Shown: in pieces, positions 23,881 through 33,927 of the stretch
How positions within the stretch are numbered: the stretch's first letter is position 1
Layout of the letters: every line of letters starts with the position of its first letter
Assembly (NCBI GenBank): GCA_903845115.1
Contig: CAIMWE010000063.1
Coordinates: forward strand, 38,700 to 102,699
Reading direction: 5' to 3'
Source of the DNA: an uncultured Acidobacteriota bacterium
Lineage (GTDB): Bacteria > Acidobacteriota > Thermoanaerobaculia > UBA5066
Length of the DNA stretch: 64,000 bases
Made by a program: the position numbers and the translations under genes
Notes under the pieces: generated by a model
The model's database searches: none
The model's input: only the letters and a program-made list of their open reading frames with translations
What the model was told of the DNA's origin: nothing

Positions 23881-25710
23881 ATGCTGACCCAGGTAGGTAA
23901 GTACCAGATCCTCGAGAAGATCGGTGTCGGGGGCTTCGGATCCGTCTATCGGGGCCGGGACCCCTTCATCAAGCGATCTGTCGCCATCAAGACGTGCCAG
24001 GGGGACGACGAAGAGATCCGCAAGCGGTTCTTCCGAGAGGCCGAGTACGCCGGCAACCTCCACCACCCGAACATCACGACGATCTACGACTTCGGCGTCA
24101 CCGACGACGGGATCCCGTACATCGTCCAGGAGTTCCTGACCGGCGAGGACCTCGACAAGAAGATCAAGCGGCAGGAGCCGCTTCCCATCCTCGAGAAGAT
24201 CCGGTTCCTCAGGGACGTCGCCGAAGGGCTGGGGTACGCCCACACGGCCGGGATCATCCACCGGGACATCAAGCCGTCGAACATCCGGATCCTCGAGGAC
24301 GGCACGGTGAAGATCATGGACTTCGGCATCGCGAAGTCGATGGTCTCGGAATCGACCCTCACCCAGACCGGGATCACCCTCGGGACGGCTTCCTACCTGG
24401 CGCCCGAGCAGATCCGGGGAGAGCCGGTCGACCAGAGGACCGACATCTTCTCGCTCGGCGTCCTCGCGTACGAGCTCTTCACCTACCAGCGGCCGTTCAC
24501 CGGAGAGCACATCTCGACGGTCCTCTACAAGATCCTCCACGAGAACCCGGTCCACCCGGCCGAGGCCGGCCCTGGCCTCCCCCCGTCGCTCGCCCTCCTG
24601 GTCCTCTCCATGCTCGAGAAGGAGAGGGAGAAGCGGCCGGCGTCGTGCGCGGATCTGAGGGACCAGCTCTACTGGATCTCGCGGGAGATCTCCGGCCGGA
24701 CGGGGGCGGACGGGCCGTCCCGGACGGAGCGGATCGAGATCGACCCTTCGACGCCTCAGCGGTCGGGCGGGGTGCCGATCGCCCCCACCGCCCCTGTCAC
24801 CCAGCCCGATGCCGGACCGACCACTTCCTCGAACACGGTCATCTCGCGTCCGGAGGTTGCCCTGGCCGAGCCGAAACCGGCGGTCGACAGCGGGCCCCGG
24901 GTCGCCGTGTCGGACGTCCCGCTCCACAAGGACGGAACGATCCCGGGCCTGGTCCTTCCAGAGACGAGCGGCGCGAGCCTGGCTCCGCTTCGGATCTTCC
25001 TCGCCTCTCTCACGCTCCTCGCCGCGGTGGCGGGAGCCGGGTGGTACTTCTCCGTCCACGGCCCCGGCAAGGCCGCGGGAAAGGCCCCGGAGAGCGTCCC
25101 GACGCCGACGCCGGCCCCCGCGCCGGCGCCGGCCGTGTCGGCGGCGTCCACCGCCCCACCGGCTTCCACGGCGCCGGCCCCGGAGGTGATTCCGTCCCCT
25201 CCGGCAACGGCTCCGGTCCCGATCGAGCCCTCCCCCACTCCCGTCCCCGCCGCGCCGCCGGCTCCTGCCATCCGGGAGAGCGCCGGGAAGGCATTCTTCC
25301 GTTCCAACGTCTATGCCGTCCTCACGGTGGACGGGAAGAAGAGGGGCGGCGTGCCGCCGGCGGGAATCCGCCTCGAGCCGATCCCGGCCGGCCACCACAG
25401 GGCCGCCTTCACCGTCGCCGACTACATGACCCTCGAGAGGGATTTCGAGGTGAAGGGAGGGCAGACCACGGACGTCCAGGCGGAGTTCCCGGCCCGCGGA
25501 CTGCTGCAGGTCGCCGTGAACGTCGAGGCCAACGGGGCCGAGGTCCTGGTCGACGGGAAGGCCGTGGGCGTCGCTCCCCTCAAGAAGACGATCGCCGCGG
25601 GTCCCCACCACCTGGAGGTCCGGCATCCGGGCTTCGAGACGGCGGGGAGGGAGATCGTCGTCCCGGAGGACGACACCGTCAAGGTCCCCTTCGAGCTCCG
25701 GAAGAAGTAG
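23881..25710 (+). CDS. PknB-type Ser/Thr protein kinase with C-terminal PEGA domains
   Basis: 609 residues from ATG 23881. Kinase domain (about 8-270): GVGGFGSVYRG P-loop, VAIKTC lysine, HRDIKPSN catalytic loop, DFGIAK and APEQ, all intact. A ~160-residue linker leads to one membrane segment (LRIFLASLTLLAAVAGAGWYFSV, about 370-392). An extracytoplasmic Pro/Ala-rich spacer and two PEGA-like beta repeats follow (SNVYAVLTVDGKKRGGVPPAG, then VNVEANGAEVLVDGKAVG). This is a membrane receptor kinase whose outer part probably binds envelope components. The next gene, 49 bases on, encodes an exported TPR protein that may work with it. Confidence 0.9.
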   Translation: MLTQVGKYQILEKIGVGGFGSVYRGRDPFIKRSVAIKTCQGDDEEIRKRFFREAEYAGNLHHPNITTIYDFGVTDDGIPYIVQEFLTGEDLDKKIKRQEPLPILEKIRFLRDVAEGLGYAHTAGIIHRDIKPSNIRILEDGTVKIMDFGIAKSMVSESTLTQTGITLGTASYLAPEQIRGEPVDQRTDIFSLGVLAYELFTYQRPFTGEHISTVLYKILHENPVHPAEAGPGLPPSLALLVLSMLEKEREKRPASCADLRDQLYWISREISGRTGADGPSRTERIEIDPSTPQRSGGVPIAPTAPVTQPDAGPTTSSNTVISRPEVALAEPKPAVDSGPRVAVSDVPLHKDGTIPGLVLPETSGASLAPLRIFLASLTLLAAVAGAGWYFSVHGPGKAAGKAPESVPTPTPAPAPAPAVSAASTAPPASTAPAPEVIPSPPATAPVPIEPSPTPVPAAPPAPAIRESAGKAFFRSNVYAVLTVDGKKRGGVPPAGIRLEPIPAGHHRAAFTVADYMTLERDFEVKGGQTTDVQAEFPARGLLQVAVNVEANGAEVLVDGKAVGVAPLKKTIAAGPHHLEVRHPGFETAGREIVVPEDDTVKVPFELRKK

Positions 25711-25759
25711 TCGCGAGGCCGCCGATCGGCCCGCGGGCGTTCCGATTAGAATCCGCGGT

Positions 25760-27448
25760 GTGCGAGGTCTCGCCTTCCTTCTCGCCGCCGGTCTGGCAAT
25801 TGCTTCTTCCGGGGTCGTTGCCGCGCAGGGAGCGAGCGACTCCCTCGAACGGGAGGCGCGGTCGGCGTTCCGGGGAGGCCGGTTCCGGGACGCGGCGGCG
25901 AAGTTCCAGGACGCCGCGGCGTCGGCGCCCGACCCGGGCCGGCGAGGCAAGATGGAGATGCAGGCCGCCTGGTCCCATTTCAACGACCGCAGCCCGAAGC
26001 TCTCGCGTGAAGCGGCGCGCCGCGCTTTCGTCGCCGACCCCTCCATGGAGATCGTCCCGGAGTTCTTCAGCCCCGACTTTCTCCGCCTCGTCGACGAGGT
26101 TCGCGCCGCGGCCCGTTCCACGCAGATTCCCCCTCCGCCGCCGGTCGATCTGGCCGAGCTGAAGAGAGTCTGCGAGGAGAAGCTCCGAGACGGCCGCGCC
26201 GCCGAGGTGGTCTACGACCTGACCAACCTTCCCCCCGGGCGGCTCGACTCCGAAGGGCTGGTGCTCCTCGCCCGGGCCTACGACGTGTCCGGCCGGCCGG
26301 CCGACGCCGCCGAGGCCCGCATGCAGGCCGGAGCGGTCGCCCGAACCGCGCCTCCCGCCGCCGAGGCCGCCGCCCCCGTCCGTCCGGCGCCCCCTCTCGC
26401 GACGCCGACCCCGGCGCCGTCCGCCCCTTCCGCTCCCGATCGCTCCGCCGCCGTCGCCGAGATCCTGAGCGGCGGGCGTTCGGCCCTGCAGCGGGGGGAC
26501 GCTTTCCTGGCCCAGTCGGCGGCGAACCGCGCGCTCGAGCTGGAGTCCAACTCGAGCGAAGCGTACCGGCTCCTGGGGGACTCCTACGCGGCACGGGGAG
26601 AGAAGGCGCTGGCCGAAGCCAACTGGAAGCAGTCACTCAAGCTGAACGAGAGAAACGAGGGGACGCTCCTCTCTCTCTCCGACTTCCAGCTGGGAGAGAG
26701 GAACTGGTCGGCCGCGATCGACTACCTGGACCGCGCCACCGCCCTGAACCCGGCGAACGTCGGACGCTTCGTCTCCATCGGCCGGAAGGCGAGGGCGGCG
26801 GGCGACCTGTTCCACGCGATCCAGGTCTTCGCCTCCGCGGCGAGGGCAGCTCCGGAGGACGGGGCCGTGCAGACCGAGTACGGAGCCGTCCTCGTCCAGG
26901 GAGGGCGGATAGACCAGGCCGTCGATCCGTTGATGCAGGCCGCGGCCCTCCTCCCCTCGTTGCCGGCCGTCCGGACGAACCTGGCGGGGGTCTTCCTCCG
27001 AAAAGGGCTGCGGCCGGAGGCCGATCGCGAGTACCGGGAGGCGCTCCGGCTCGAGCCCACGAACCCGGCGGCGCTCCTGGGTCTCGGCACCCTGCTCCTC
27101 GAGGCGGGGCGGGCGCGGGAGGCGGCCACCCTCTTCGAGAAGGTCCTCCAGGCCGACCCGCGGAGCACCTCCGGGCTCGTGGGCCTCGCCAGGGCCCGGA
27201 AGGCCACCGACGGCCTCGCCGCCGCGGCGGCGGTCCTGGAGCAGGCGGCAAAGCTGGACGACGGAGACGTCTGGAACGAGGCCGGGGCGGTCGCGTTCGA
27301 GCGGCGTCACTTCACGGAAGCGGTGACCCTGTTCGACCGGGCCCTCGCGAAGAAGCCGGCGTCCCCCGCCTACCGGGCCAACCAAGAACGGGCGGTCGCC
27401 GCCGCCGACTTCCTCTCGGCAGCGGGCGTCGAGACGCCTCGCGACTGA
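25760..27448 (+). CDS. Exported tetratricopeptide-repeat protein
   Basis: 562 residues with GTG start and a signal peptide (about 1-22, GVVAAQ). An N-terminal helical part is followed by a long Pro/Ala linker (about 190-228). A run of TPR units then extends from about 230 to the end (DAFLAQSAANRALELESNSSEAYRLLGDSY, NWSAAIDYLDRATALNP, EADREYREALRLEPTNPAALLGLGTLL, HFTEAVTLFDRALAKKPASPAY). A scaffold in the periplasm is the safest reading. Its stop (TGA at 27446) directly abuts the stop of the convergent prfB in the palindrome TGATCA. Confidence 0.8.
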   Translation: MRGLAFLLAAGLAIASSGVVAAQGASDSLEREARSAFRGGRFRDAAAKFQDAAASAPDPGRRGKMEMQAAWSHFNDRSPKLSREAARRAFVADPSMEIVPEFFSPDFLRLVDEVRAAARSTQIPPPPPVDLAELKRVCEEKLRDGRAAEVVYDLTNLPPGRLDSEGLVLLARAYDVSGRPADAAEARMQAGAVARTAPPAAEAAAPVRPAPPLATPTPAPSAPSAPDRSAAVAEILSGGRSALQRGDAFLAQSAANRALELESNSSEAYRLLGDSYAARGEKALAEANWKQSLKLNERNEGTLLSLSDFQLGERNWSAAIDYLDRATALNPANVGRFVSIGRKARAAGDLFHAIQVFASAARAAPEDGAVQTEYGAVLVQGGRIDQAVDPLMQAAALLPSLPAVRTNLAGVFLRKGLRPEADREYREALRLEPTNPAALLGLGTLLLEAGRAREAATLFEKVLQADPRSTSGLVGLARARKATDGLAAAAAVLEQAAKLDDGDVWNEAGAVAFERRHFTEAVTLFDRALAKKPASPAYRANQERAVAAADFLSAAGVETPRD

Positions 27449-28604
27449 TCAGGAATCCGCCTCGAGCTGGGGCACGCCGGGGTTCTTCCGCTCCTTGGCG
27501 GTCTTCTCGCCCCGCTTCACGAACATCTGCAGGTAGGCCTCCACGAAGCCGTCCAGGTCCCCGTCCAGCACCCGGTCCACGTCGCCCATCTCGAAGGAGG
27601 TCCGGTGGTCCTTCACGAGCCGGTACGGCGCCAGGACGTACGACCGGATCTGCGACCCGAACCCGATCTCCATCTTCACGCCGGCGCGGGCCTCGTTCTT
27701 GGCGCGGAGCTCTTCCTGCGCCCTCTTGTAGAGGCGCGACCGGAGGACCTTCATCGCGAAGTCGCGGTTCTTCCCCTGCGACCGCTCGTTCTGGCACGAG
27801 ACGACGATCCCGGACGGGAAGTGCGTGATCCGGACGGCCGAGTCGGTCTTGTTGACGTGCTGGCCGCCCTTGCCGCCCGCCCGGAAGGTGTCGATCCGGA
27901 GGTCCTTGTCGTTGATCTCGATCTCGATCGTGTCGTCGATCTCGGGCGAGACGTGGACCGACGCGAAGGAGGTGTGGCGCCTGGCGGCGGCGTCGAACGG
28001 CGAGATCCGGACGAGCCGGTGGACGCCGTGCTCGGACTTCACGTGGCCGTAGGCGTACTCCCCCTCGAACCGGAGCGTGGCGGTCTTGATCCCGGCGTCG
28101 TCCGGGTAGGAGACCTCCAGGACGTCGGTCTTCCACCCCTTGCGCTCCCCGTAGCGCAGGAACATCCGCATCAGCATCTGGGCCCAGTCCTGGGCTTCCG
28201 TCCCGCCCGCGCCGGCATGGATCTCGACGAGTCCCGGCATGGGGTCCTCGGGGTCGGTGAGCTTGAACTGCAGCTCCCGCTCCCTCGCCTCGCCGCCGAT
28301 CCGCGCGATCGCCTCGTCCGCGTCCTTCCCCACCGGCTCGCCGGCGCGAAGGAACTCCACGAACACCTCGAGCTCGCCCTTCCACTCCTGGAGGGCGGCG
28401 TCGTCGGCCAGCACCTTCTCGGCACGGCTCAGCTTCCGGAGCGTGTCCTGGGCCGCGGCAGCGGCATTCCAGAACTCGGGCGCCCCGGTCAGGGCCTCCA
28501 GCTCCGCCTTTTCCCTCTCCGCTTTCCGGACGTCAAAGATACCCCCGGAGGGCGTCGACGGTGGAGGCGAGCTCGAGCAGACGCTCGATCCGGTCTTCAT
28601 TCAT
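27449..28604 (-). CDS. prfB: Peptide chain release factor 2 (programmed +1 frameshift)
   Basis: Two overlapping frames joined at 28535 give 384 residues. Frame 0 starts at ATG 28604 (MNEDRIERLLELASTVDALRGYL) and meets TGA at 28535-28533. Skipping one base continues into the main frame. The main frame holds the UGA-recognition tripeptide SPF (RISPFDAAARRHTSF) and the peptidyl-hydrolysis motif AGGKGGQHVNKT. RF2 terminates at UGA/UAA and autoregulates through this frameshift. The start overlaps the end of lnt (ATGA). Confidence 0.96.
28532..28547 (-). promoter_or_regulatory. prfB programmed +1 frameshift site
   Basis: On the - strand the sequence is CGGGGGTATCTTTGAC: a Shine-Dalgarno-like G-tract, then TAT and the slippery CTT TGA C. 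It is the classical RF2 autoregulatory cassette, placed after codon 23. Low RF2 lets the ribosome slip past the UGA and make more RF2. Confidence 0.95.
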
Positions 28605-30214
28605 CGTTGGGTTCCCCTCTCCGGGTCGTGGACGATCCCGGCGGTCTTCCGGGGCTGGAAGACTCGAAGGCGGAGGATACCGACGAAGAGTCCGCCAGCG
28701 CAAACCCAGACGAGGAGGTTCCCGGCCCTGACCGCCGGAGGCGGGAGGACCGGGCGGGCGAATCCGGACGGCCCGCCGAGCGTGACCGTCATCGAGCCCT
28801 TCTCGTCGGGTGGAATCCAGTGGCCCCGTCCCACCGCGTCGACCCATCCCGTGAGGCCCGTGATCGCGGCCCTGACCAGGGGGACGCCCGTCTCGATCGA
28901 CCGGAAGGCGGCTCCCTGCCAGTGCTGGCGCCTCGCGCTCAGGGTCCCGAACCAGGCGTCGTTCGTCAGGGTGAAGAGGAGATTGGCGCCGTGCTGCACG
29001 TGGCGGCGCGCGATCCACGGATAGACCACTTCGTAGCAGACCGCCCCGCCGAGCCTCCAGGCCCCGAACGGAATGGGCGGCCCGCCGACGCCCGGCGAGA
29101 ACGACCCGGGGACGGCCTGGCTGATCGGCCGGATGCGCCGGAGGACCGCCCCGAGCGGAACGTACTCGCCGAAGGGGACCAGCCGCTGCTTGTGGTAGGG
29201 CGGCAGGACCGGACCGGCGGGCGTCACCAGGAGCGCCGAGTTGTAATACGGAGCGTCGTCGTCCTCGGGGGCCTCGCTCCAGATGGTGTTGAAGAGAACG
29301 GCGATCCGCTCCTCCTGACAGAGGGCCACGAGGTCGGACTGAAAGCGGCTCGAGGTCTGCCACGCCCAGGGGGCCGCGCTCTCCGGCCAGACGACCACGT
29401 CGGGCAGCTCGCGGCGCGCGACCTCCCGGGTCTGCTCCAGGAGGTCCCGATACGTCCGCTCGCTCCTGCCCGCGTCGAACCGGACCGTCTGCTCGACGTT
29501 CGGCTGGAGGAGGGAGAGGCGGAGCGGCGGCAGGTCCGGCGCGATCTCCGCGGCGACGGCCCGGATCCGCGCGGCGCCGAGAACCCAGGCGGCGGCTGGG
29601 ACGAGGAGGGCGCCCGCCGCGAACGCGGCTTTTCGACGGGGGCCGGCCGACCTCCAGACGCCCAGGACGAGGCCGTTCGTGGCCACGATCAGCGCACCCG
29701 GCAGGAAGACCCCTCCCAGGGCCGCGCTCTGGGCCAGCGGGGGGAACGAGACCAGGGGAGCGGCCAGCAGCGCCCACGGGAAGCCGCCCAGGAAGCTCGT
29801 GCGGACCGCCTCCTGCAGGACCCACGCCGCCGCCCAGACCGGAACGGCCGCAAGGGGCCCGGCCGGCTCGACGGCCGCGACCAGCCCGGCCATCGCGGCG
29901 AGCGGTACCGCGAGGATCAGCGCCGCTATCAGCACCGCCAGCGCCGCGAGCGGCCAGGCGAAGCCCCCGAAGTGGTGGACCGTGAAGCCGATCCACTGCA
30001 CCGTGGCGACCCAGAAGCAAACGCCGAACAGCCCTCCCGAGACGGCCGCCCCTTTCACCCCGTCGCCCTCGACGGCGAGCATCAGGGGCACGAGGGCGAC
30101 CGGGAGGAGGAAGACCAGCGAGGTCGACGGCGTCGTCAGGGCGGCGAGCCCCCCCGAGAGAGCCGCCAGCAGGAGCCGCCTGACGCGGCGCGATGCTGGG
30201 GAACCGTCAGGCAC
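28601..30214 (-). CDS. lnt: Apolipoprotein N-acyltransferase
   Basis: A 537-residue inner-membrane enzyme adding the third acyl chain to lipoproteins. About six N-terminal membrane segments (1-190) are followed by a nitrilase-fold domain. Its catalytic triad is visible: Glu in VVVWPESAAPWAW, Lys in PPYHKQRLVPFGEYVPLG and Cys in GAVCYEVVYP. LTNDAWFG and PLVRAAITGLTG are also typical. The GTG start overlaps the end of lipA by 8 bases and the stop overlaps prfB by four, so the three are probably co-translated. Confidence 0.93.
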   Translation of the reverse strand: MPDGSPASRRVRRLLLAALSGGLAALTTPSTSLVFLLPVALVPLMLAVEGDGVKGAAVSGGLFGVCFWVATVQWIGFTVHHFGGFAWPLAALAVLIAALILAVPLAAMAGLVAAVEPAGPLAAVPVWAAAWVLQEAVRTSFLGGFPWALLAAPLVSFPPLAQSAALGGVFLPGALIVATNGLVLGVWRSAGPRRKAAFAAGALLVPAAAWVLGAARIRAVAAEIAPDLPPLRLSLLQPNVEQTVRFDAGRSERTYRDLLEQTREVARRELPDVVVWPESAAPWAWQTSSRFQSDLVALCQEERIAVLFNTIWSEAPEDDDAPYYNSALLVTPAGPVLPPYHKQRLVPFGEYVPLGAVLRRIRPISQAVPGSFSPGVGGPPIPFGAWRLGGAVCYEVVYPWIARRHVQHGANLLFTLTNDAWFGTLSARRQHWQGAAFRSIETGVPLVRAAITGLTGWVDAVGRGHWIPPDEKGSMTVTLGGPSGFARPVLPPPAVRAGNLLVWVCAGGLFVGILRLRVFQPRKTAGIVHDPERGTQR

Positions 30215-31100
30215 GCGGGGCGCCGGAGGCCAGGAACGCCTCCTCGGCTCGGTAGCTGGACCTCACGAACGGGCCGGAGAAGACGTGGCGGAACCCGAGC
30301 GCCTCCCCTTCCTCCCGCAGCGCGTCGAACCGGGCCGGCGTCGCGTATTCCGAGACCGGGAGGTTCCAGGCTCCCGGCCGGAGGTACTGCCCGATCGTGA
30401 CGATGTCGACGCCGGCCGCGCGAAGGTCCCTGAGGACCAGGGCCACTTCCCCGTCGGTCTCGGAGAGGCCGAGCATGAGACCCGACTTCGTGGTCATGGC
30501 CGGGTGACGCCCCTTGACGCGTCCCAGGAGGTCCAGCGAGCGGCGGTACTCGGCCTTCGGCCGCACCGTGGGGTAGAGGCGGGGGACCGTCTCGACGTTG
30601 TGGTTGAAGACGTCGGGACCGGAGCCGGAGACCCGGTCGATGGCCGCGGAGTCGCCGGCGAAGTCGGGCGTCAACGCCTCGACCGCCCGGTCGGGGTCGT
30701 CGTCCTTGAGGGCCCGGACCACGAGCGCCCAGTGGGTGGAACCGCCGTCCGGCAGGTCGTCCCGGTCGACGGACGTCACGACGACGTGCCGGAGCCCGAG
30801 AGACCGGGCGGCCCCCGCCACGTTCCCGGGCTCCGCCGGGTCGAGAGGCCTGGGCCTACCGGACGTCACGTGGCAGAAACCGCAGGCCCTGGTGCAGATG
30901 TCGCCTGCGATCAGGAAGGTGGCCGTCCGCCGCTCGAAGCACTCCGCACGGTTCGGGCACCGCGCCTCCTCGCAGACGGTCGACAGCCCGCTGGACCGCA
31001 TCATCCGTTTCAGCTCGTGCAGGCCCGCCAGCCGGATCTTCTTCTCCCGGATCCACGGGGGAAGGGACGGCTCGCCGCGAACGGGAAGGGCGCGGGACAC
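30207..31100 (-). CDS. lipA: Lipoyl synthase
   Basis: A 297-residue radical-SAM enzyme inserting two sulfurs into octanoyl chains on E2 and GcvH proteins. Both clusters are present: CEEARCPNRAEC for the auxiliary [4Fe-4S] cluster, and CTRACGFC for the radical-SAM cluster. The GLRHVVVTSVDRDDLPDGG and HNVETVPRLYP segments and the C-terminal FSGPFVRSSYRAEE (conserved RSSY serine) are complete. GTG start. It would serve the lipoylated E2 encoded at 50475. Confidence 0.96.
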   Translation of the reverse strand: MSRALPVRGEPSLPPWIREKKIRLAGLHELKRMMRSSGLSTVCEEARCPNRAECFERRTATFLIAGDICTRACGFCHVTSGRPRPLDPAEPGNVAGAARSLGLRHVVVTSVDRDDLPDGGSTHWALVVRALKDDDPDRAVEALTPDFAGDSAAIDRVSGSGPDVFNHNVETVPRLYPTVRPKAEYRRSLDLLGRVKGRHPAMTTKSGLMLGLSETDGEVALVLRDLRAAGVDIVTIGQYLRPGAWNLPVSEYATPARFDALREEGEALGFRHVFSGPFVRSSYRAEEAFLASGAPRA

Positions 31101-31135
31101 CGGGTCAGGGCCTCGGGAGAGTCAAGGGCTTCGTC

Positions 31136-31807
31136 TCAAGGCTTGTCGGCCTTCACGATCGACGGATCGGGGCTCCTCTTCTCCTTCTTGATGCGCGTGA
31201 CGGCCCGCTCCGCGGACGCGCGATCGGGGTACGGGCCGATCCGTACCCGGTAGGTCCCGGGTTTTCCTGGCACGGGCGACACGTCGGGGGTCCGGAACCC
31301 GCCGGCATCCTTCAGCTTCTTGACCAGGGTGTCGGCTGCTTCCGGTTCCTTCGTCGCGAGGAGCTGGACGAAGAAGGGCCCTGTCGTCTCCTTCTTCGCT
31401 TCCTTCTTCGGCGCCTCTTTCTTCGGCGCCGCCTGCGCCGCTTCCGGAGGCCGGACCGGCTCGACGGCCTTCTTCTCCACCGTCTTCTCGGCGGGCGCCG
31501 GCGTCGGCGCCTCGGCCTCCTTCGGCGGGCCGTCGTCGAACCCGAGCTTCTTCTCCCCCTGTTCCGGGGTCGGCGCCGCGCTCCTCTTTCCGTCCGGGAC
31601 GCCCGGCGCCGGTCCGGCGGCGGGCGGGTCGGGGAGCGTCGCGACCCGGGCCGGCGGCTCCGCCCCCCGGTAGGCCGCCCGACCGGTCTTCATCCCGAAG
31701 AAGAAGGCGGTGCCCAGCGCCACCAGGAGAACCAGGAAGAAGGCGGCGGCCTGGCGGCCCGTGACGGAGACCTGGTAGTGGACCGGTCCCTCGGGATCGT
31801 CCGTCAT
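31136..31807 (-). CDS. SPOR-domain membrane protein
   Basis: 223 residues: short cytoplasmic head, one membrane segment (QAAAFFLVLLVALGTAFFFG, about 16-35), a long Pro/Lys/Glu linker, and a C-terminal SPOR domain (about 145-220) with PFFVQLLATKEPEAADTLVKKL and TYRVRIGPYPDRASAERAV. SPOR domains bind denuded septal peptidoglycan, so a cell-division or envelope role is likely. It overlaps the slipin gene by one base. The gap to lipA is 35 bases. Confidence 0.85.
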   Translation of the reverse strand: MTDDPEGPVHYQVSVTGRQAAAFFLVLLVALGTAFFFGMKTGRAAYRGAEPPARVATLPDPPAAGPAPGVPDGKRSAAPTPEQGEKKLGFDDGPPKEAEAPTPAPAEKTVEKKAVEPVRPPEAAQAAPKKEAPKKEAKKETTGPFFVQLLATKEPEAADTLVKKLKDAGGFRTPDVSPVPGKPGTYRVRIGPYPDRASAERAVTRIKKEKRSPDPSIVKADKP

Positions 31808-32574
31808 CAGGCGCCTTTCTTGAGGAACGCCGAGATCAGGTCCATGGGCAGCGGGAAGATGATGGTCGAGTTCTTCTCGGTGGCGATCTCCGTCAGGGTC
31901 TGGAGGTACCGGAGCTGGAGCGTGGCCGGCTCCCTCCCGATGATCGCGGCGGCCTCAGAGAGCTGCTTGGAGGCTTCCAGCTCGCCCGACGCGTGGATGA
32001 CCTTGGCCCGCTTCTCGCGCTCGGCTTCCGCCTGCTTCGCCATCGCGCGCTGCATCTCGATCGGGAGGTCGACGGCCTTGACCTCCACCATCGTCACCTT
32101 GATCCCCCACGGATCCGAGTGGCGGTCGAGGATCTCCTGGAGCCTCTCGTTCAGCTTCTCCCGCTCGGAGAGGAGCTCGTCCAGGGTGGCCTGGCCGAGG
32201 ATCGACCTGAGAGTCGTCTGCGCCAGCTGCTGGGTGGCGTAGAGATAGTTCGCCACCTTCACGATCGCCTTCGAGGGGTCCATCACCTGGAAGTAGACGA
32301 CGGCGTTGACCTTCACCGAGACGTTGTCCCGGGAGATCACGTCCTGGGGGGGGATCTCGAGGGTGATCGTGCGGAGGTCGACCCGGACCATCGTCTCGAA
32401 AGGCCAGAAGATGAAGGTCAGCCCCGGCCCTTTCGGGATGGGCGCCAGCCGGCCGAGCCAGAAGGTGACCGCCCGTTCGTACTCGTTGAGGATGTTGACC
32501 CACTTGAAGAGGAAGAAGATCGCGACGAACAGGACGGCCAGGAAGAGGGGTCCGGTGGACGGTGAGGGGGGCAT
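31807..32574 (-). CDS. SPFH/stomatin-like (slipin) membrane protein
   Basis: 255 residues with one N-terminal membrane segment ([18 protein letters not shown]). The SPFH domain follows ([45 protein letters not shown]) with a coiled coil ([23 protein letters not shown]). Slipins form oligomeric membrane scaffolds and are almost always paired with an NfeD protease-like partner, which is the gene just upstream here. Confidence 0.92.
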   Translation of the reverse strand: MPPSPSTGPLFLAVLFVAIFFLFKWVNILNEYERAVTFWLGRLAPIPKGPGLTFIFWPFETMVRVDLRTITLEIPPQDVISRDNVSVKVNAVVYFQVMDPSKAIVKVANYLYATQQLAQTTLRSILGQATLDELLSEREKLNERLQEILDRHSDPWGIKVTMVEVKAVDLPIEMQRAMAKQAEAEREKRAKVIHASGELEASKQLSEAAAIIGREPATLQLRYLQTLTEIATEKNSTIIFPLPMDLISAFLKKGA

Positions 32575-32575
32575 T

Positions 32576-33904
32576 TCAGTTCTCGCTCCTATGTTGAGGT
32601 TTGACGAGGAGTCGCAGCCCTTCGACCGCGAAGATCTCGACTAGGTCGCCCTGGGCGACGGGCGCGGCGCAGCGGGCTTCCCAGATGGCGCCGTCGACGA
32701 ACACTGTTCCGGACTCGTGGATGTCGGTTCTGGCGGTCACGATCTGCCCGATCAACGCACCCTCGCCGGTCGACCTCGGAAGCCGCTGGACGGAGAGGGC
32801 CTTCAGGGACAGGGCGGCCAGGATCGCCGAGGCCGTGACGGCCCCGCCGACGACGAACCAGAAGTCGCCGCGAGGGGCCAGGTCGTCGGGTGGGAACAGC
32901 AGGACGGCGCCGAGGACCATCGAGACCGCTCCGCCGATCGCGAAGAGACCGTGCCCCATCAGCTTCACCTCCAGGAAGAAAAAGAGGAGCCCCAGGAGGA
33001 GCAGGCCGATCCCGGCCCAGCTGGTCGGCAGGACCGACAGGGCGGAGAGGGCCAGCAGGAGGCAGATGCCCCCGACGATCCCCGGAAAGATCGCTCCGGG
33101 GCTCTGCGCCTCGACGTAGAGGCCCACCAGCCCGATCAGCATGAGCAGCCCAGCCACCGCCGGGGACGCGATGACGCCGAGCGCCCGCTGCATCGCCGTC
33201 ATCTTCTTTTCCACGACGCCGGCGCCCGCCGTCTTCAGGACGACGTCCGGCTGGCCCACCCTCCGGATCGCCCGGCCGTCCAGCTTCACGAGGAGCTCCG
33301 GGAGGTCCCGGGCCACGAACTCGATCAGCTTCTTCTCCGCCGCCTCGGTCTCCGAGTACGACGAGGCTTCCGTGATCGTCTTGACGGCCGCGTCCGGCGG
33401 CCGACCCCGGGGCCCGACGAGGGACCGGAGCAGGGCCGACGCGTCCTCGGTCATCTTCCGGGAGATCGTCTTCGGGAGCTCTTCCCCGCCGCCGCCCACC
33501 ACCGACGCCGCTCCGGCGTTGGTCCCCGGCGCCATCACGGCCACGTCGCAGGCCATGAGGATCAGGAACCCGGCCGACGCCGCGCGGGCTCCCGGGGGAC
33601 CGACGTACCCGACGACGGGCACCCTGGAGCCGAGGATGGCCTGGGTGATGTCGCGGGTCGAGTCGAGGCGACCACCCGGGGTGTTCAGCCGGAGGATCAC
33701 GAGGGGGGCCTTCTCGGCCTCGGCGTCCCGGATGACACGGGCGACGAAGTCGGCCGTCACGGCGTTGATGTCCCGGTCGATGTCGGCGAGGACGACCGGA
33801 CGGGCCGACGCGGCGGGTGGAGCGGCGCCGGCCGGCGTCCCGGCCCCCACGGCTCCGGCCGCCGGAAGAAGGGCCAGAGCGAGGAGCCAAGACCGGACCG
33901 TCAC
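32576..33904 (-). CDS. NfeD-type membrane serine protease (ClpP-class N-terminus)
   Basis: 442 residues with GTG start and signal peptide. The N-terminal ClpP/crotonase-fold protease domain has [15 protein letters not shown] and the Ser of [14 protein letters not shown], and a lysine downstream should complete the Ser-Lys dyad. About four to five membrane segments follow (250-380), then the NfeD OB-fold ([29 protein letters not shown]). It is the long, proteolytic form. It is expected to cleave or regulate the neighbouring slipin. It leads the - strand group slipin-SPOR-lipA-lnt-prfB. Confidence 0.92.
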   Translation of the reverse strand: MTVRSWLLALALLPAAGAVGAGTPAGAAPPAASARPVVLADIDRDINAVTADFVARVIRDAEAEKAPLVILRLNTPGGRLDSTRDITQAILGSRVPVVGYVGPPGARAASAGFLILMACDVAVMAPGTNAGAASVVGGGGEELPKTISRKMTEDASALLRSLVGPRGRPPDAAVKTITEASSYSETEAAEKKLIEFVARDLPELLVKLDGRAIRRVGQPDVVLKTAGAGVVEKKMTAMQRALGVIASPAVAGLLMLIGLVGLYVEAQSPGAIFPGIVGGICLLLALSALSVLPTSWAGIGLLLLGLLFFFLEVKLMGHGLFAIGGAVSMVLGAVLLFPPDDLAPRGDFWFVVGGAVTASAILAALSLKALSVQRLPRSTGEGALIGQIVTARTDIHESGTVFVDGAIWEARCAAPVAQGDLVEIFAVEGLRLLVKPQHRSEN

Positions 33905-33927
33905 ACCGCGATTATAGGTCCCGCCCC

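Noticed and set aside
33817..33927. ATG-initiated N-terminal extension of the PAP2 protein
   Set aside because: It would overlap nfeD on the other strand by about 90 bases, and the Arg/Pro-rich extension has no family counterpart.
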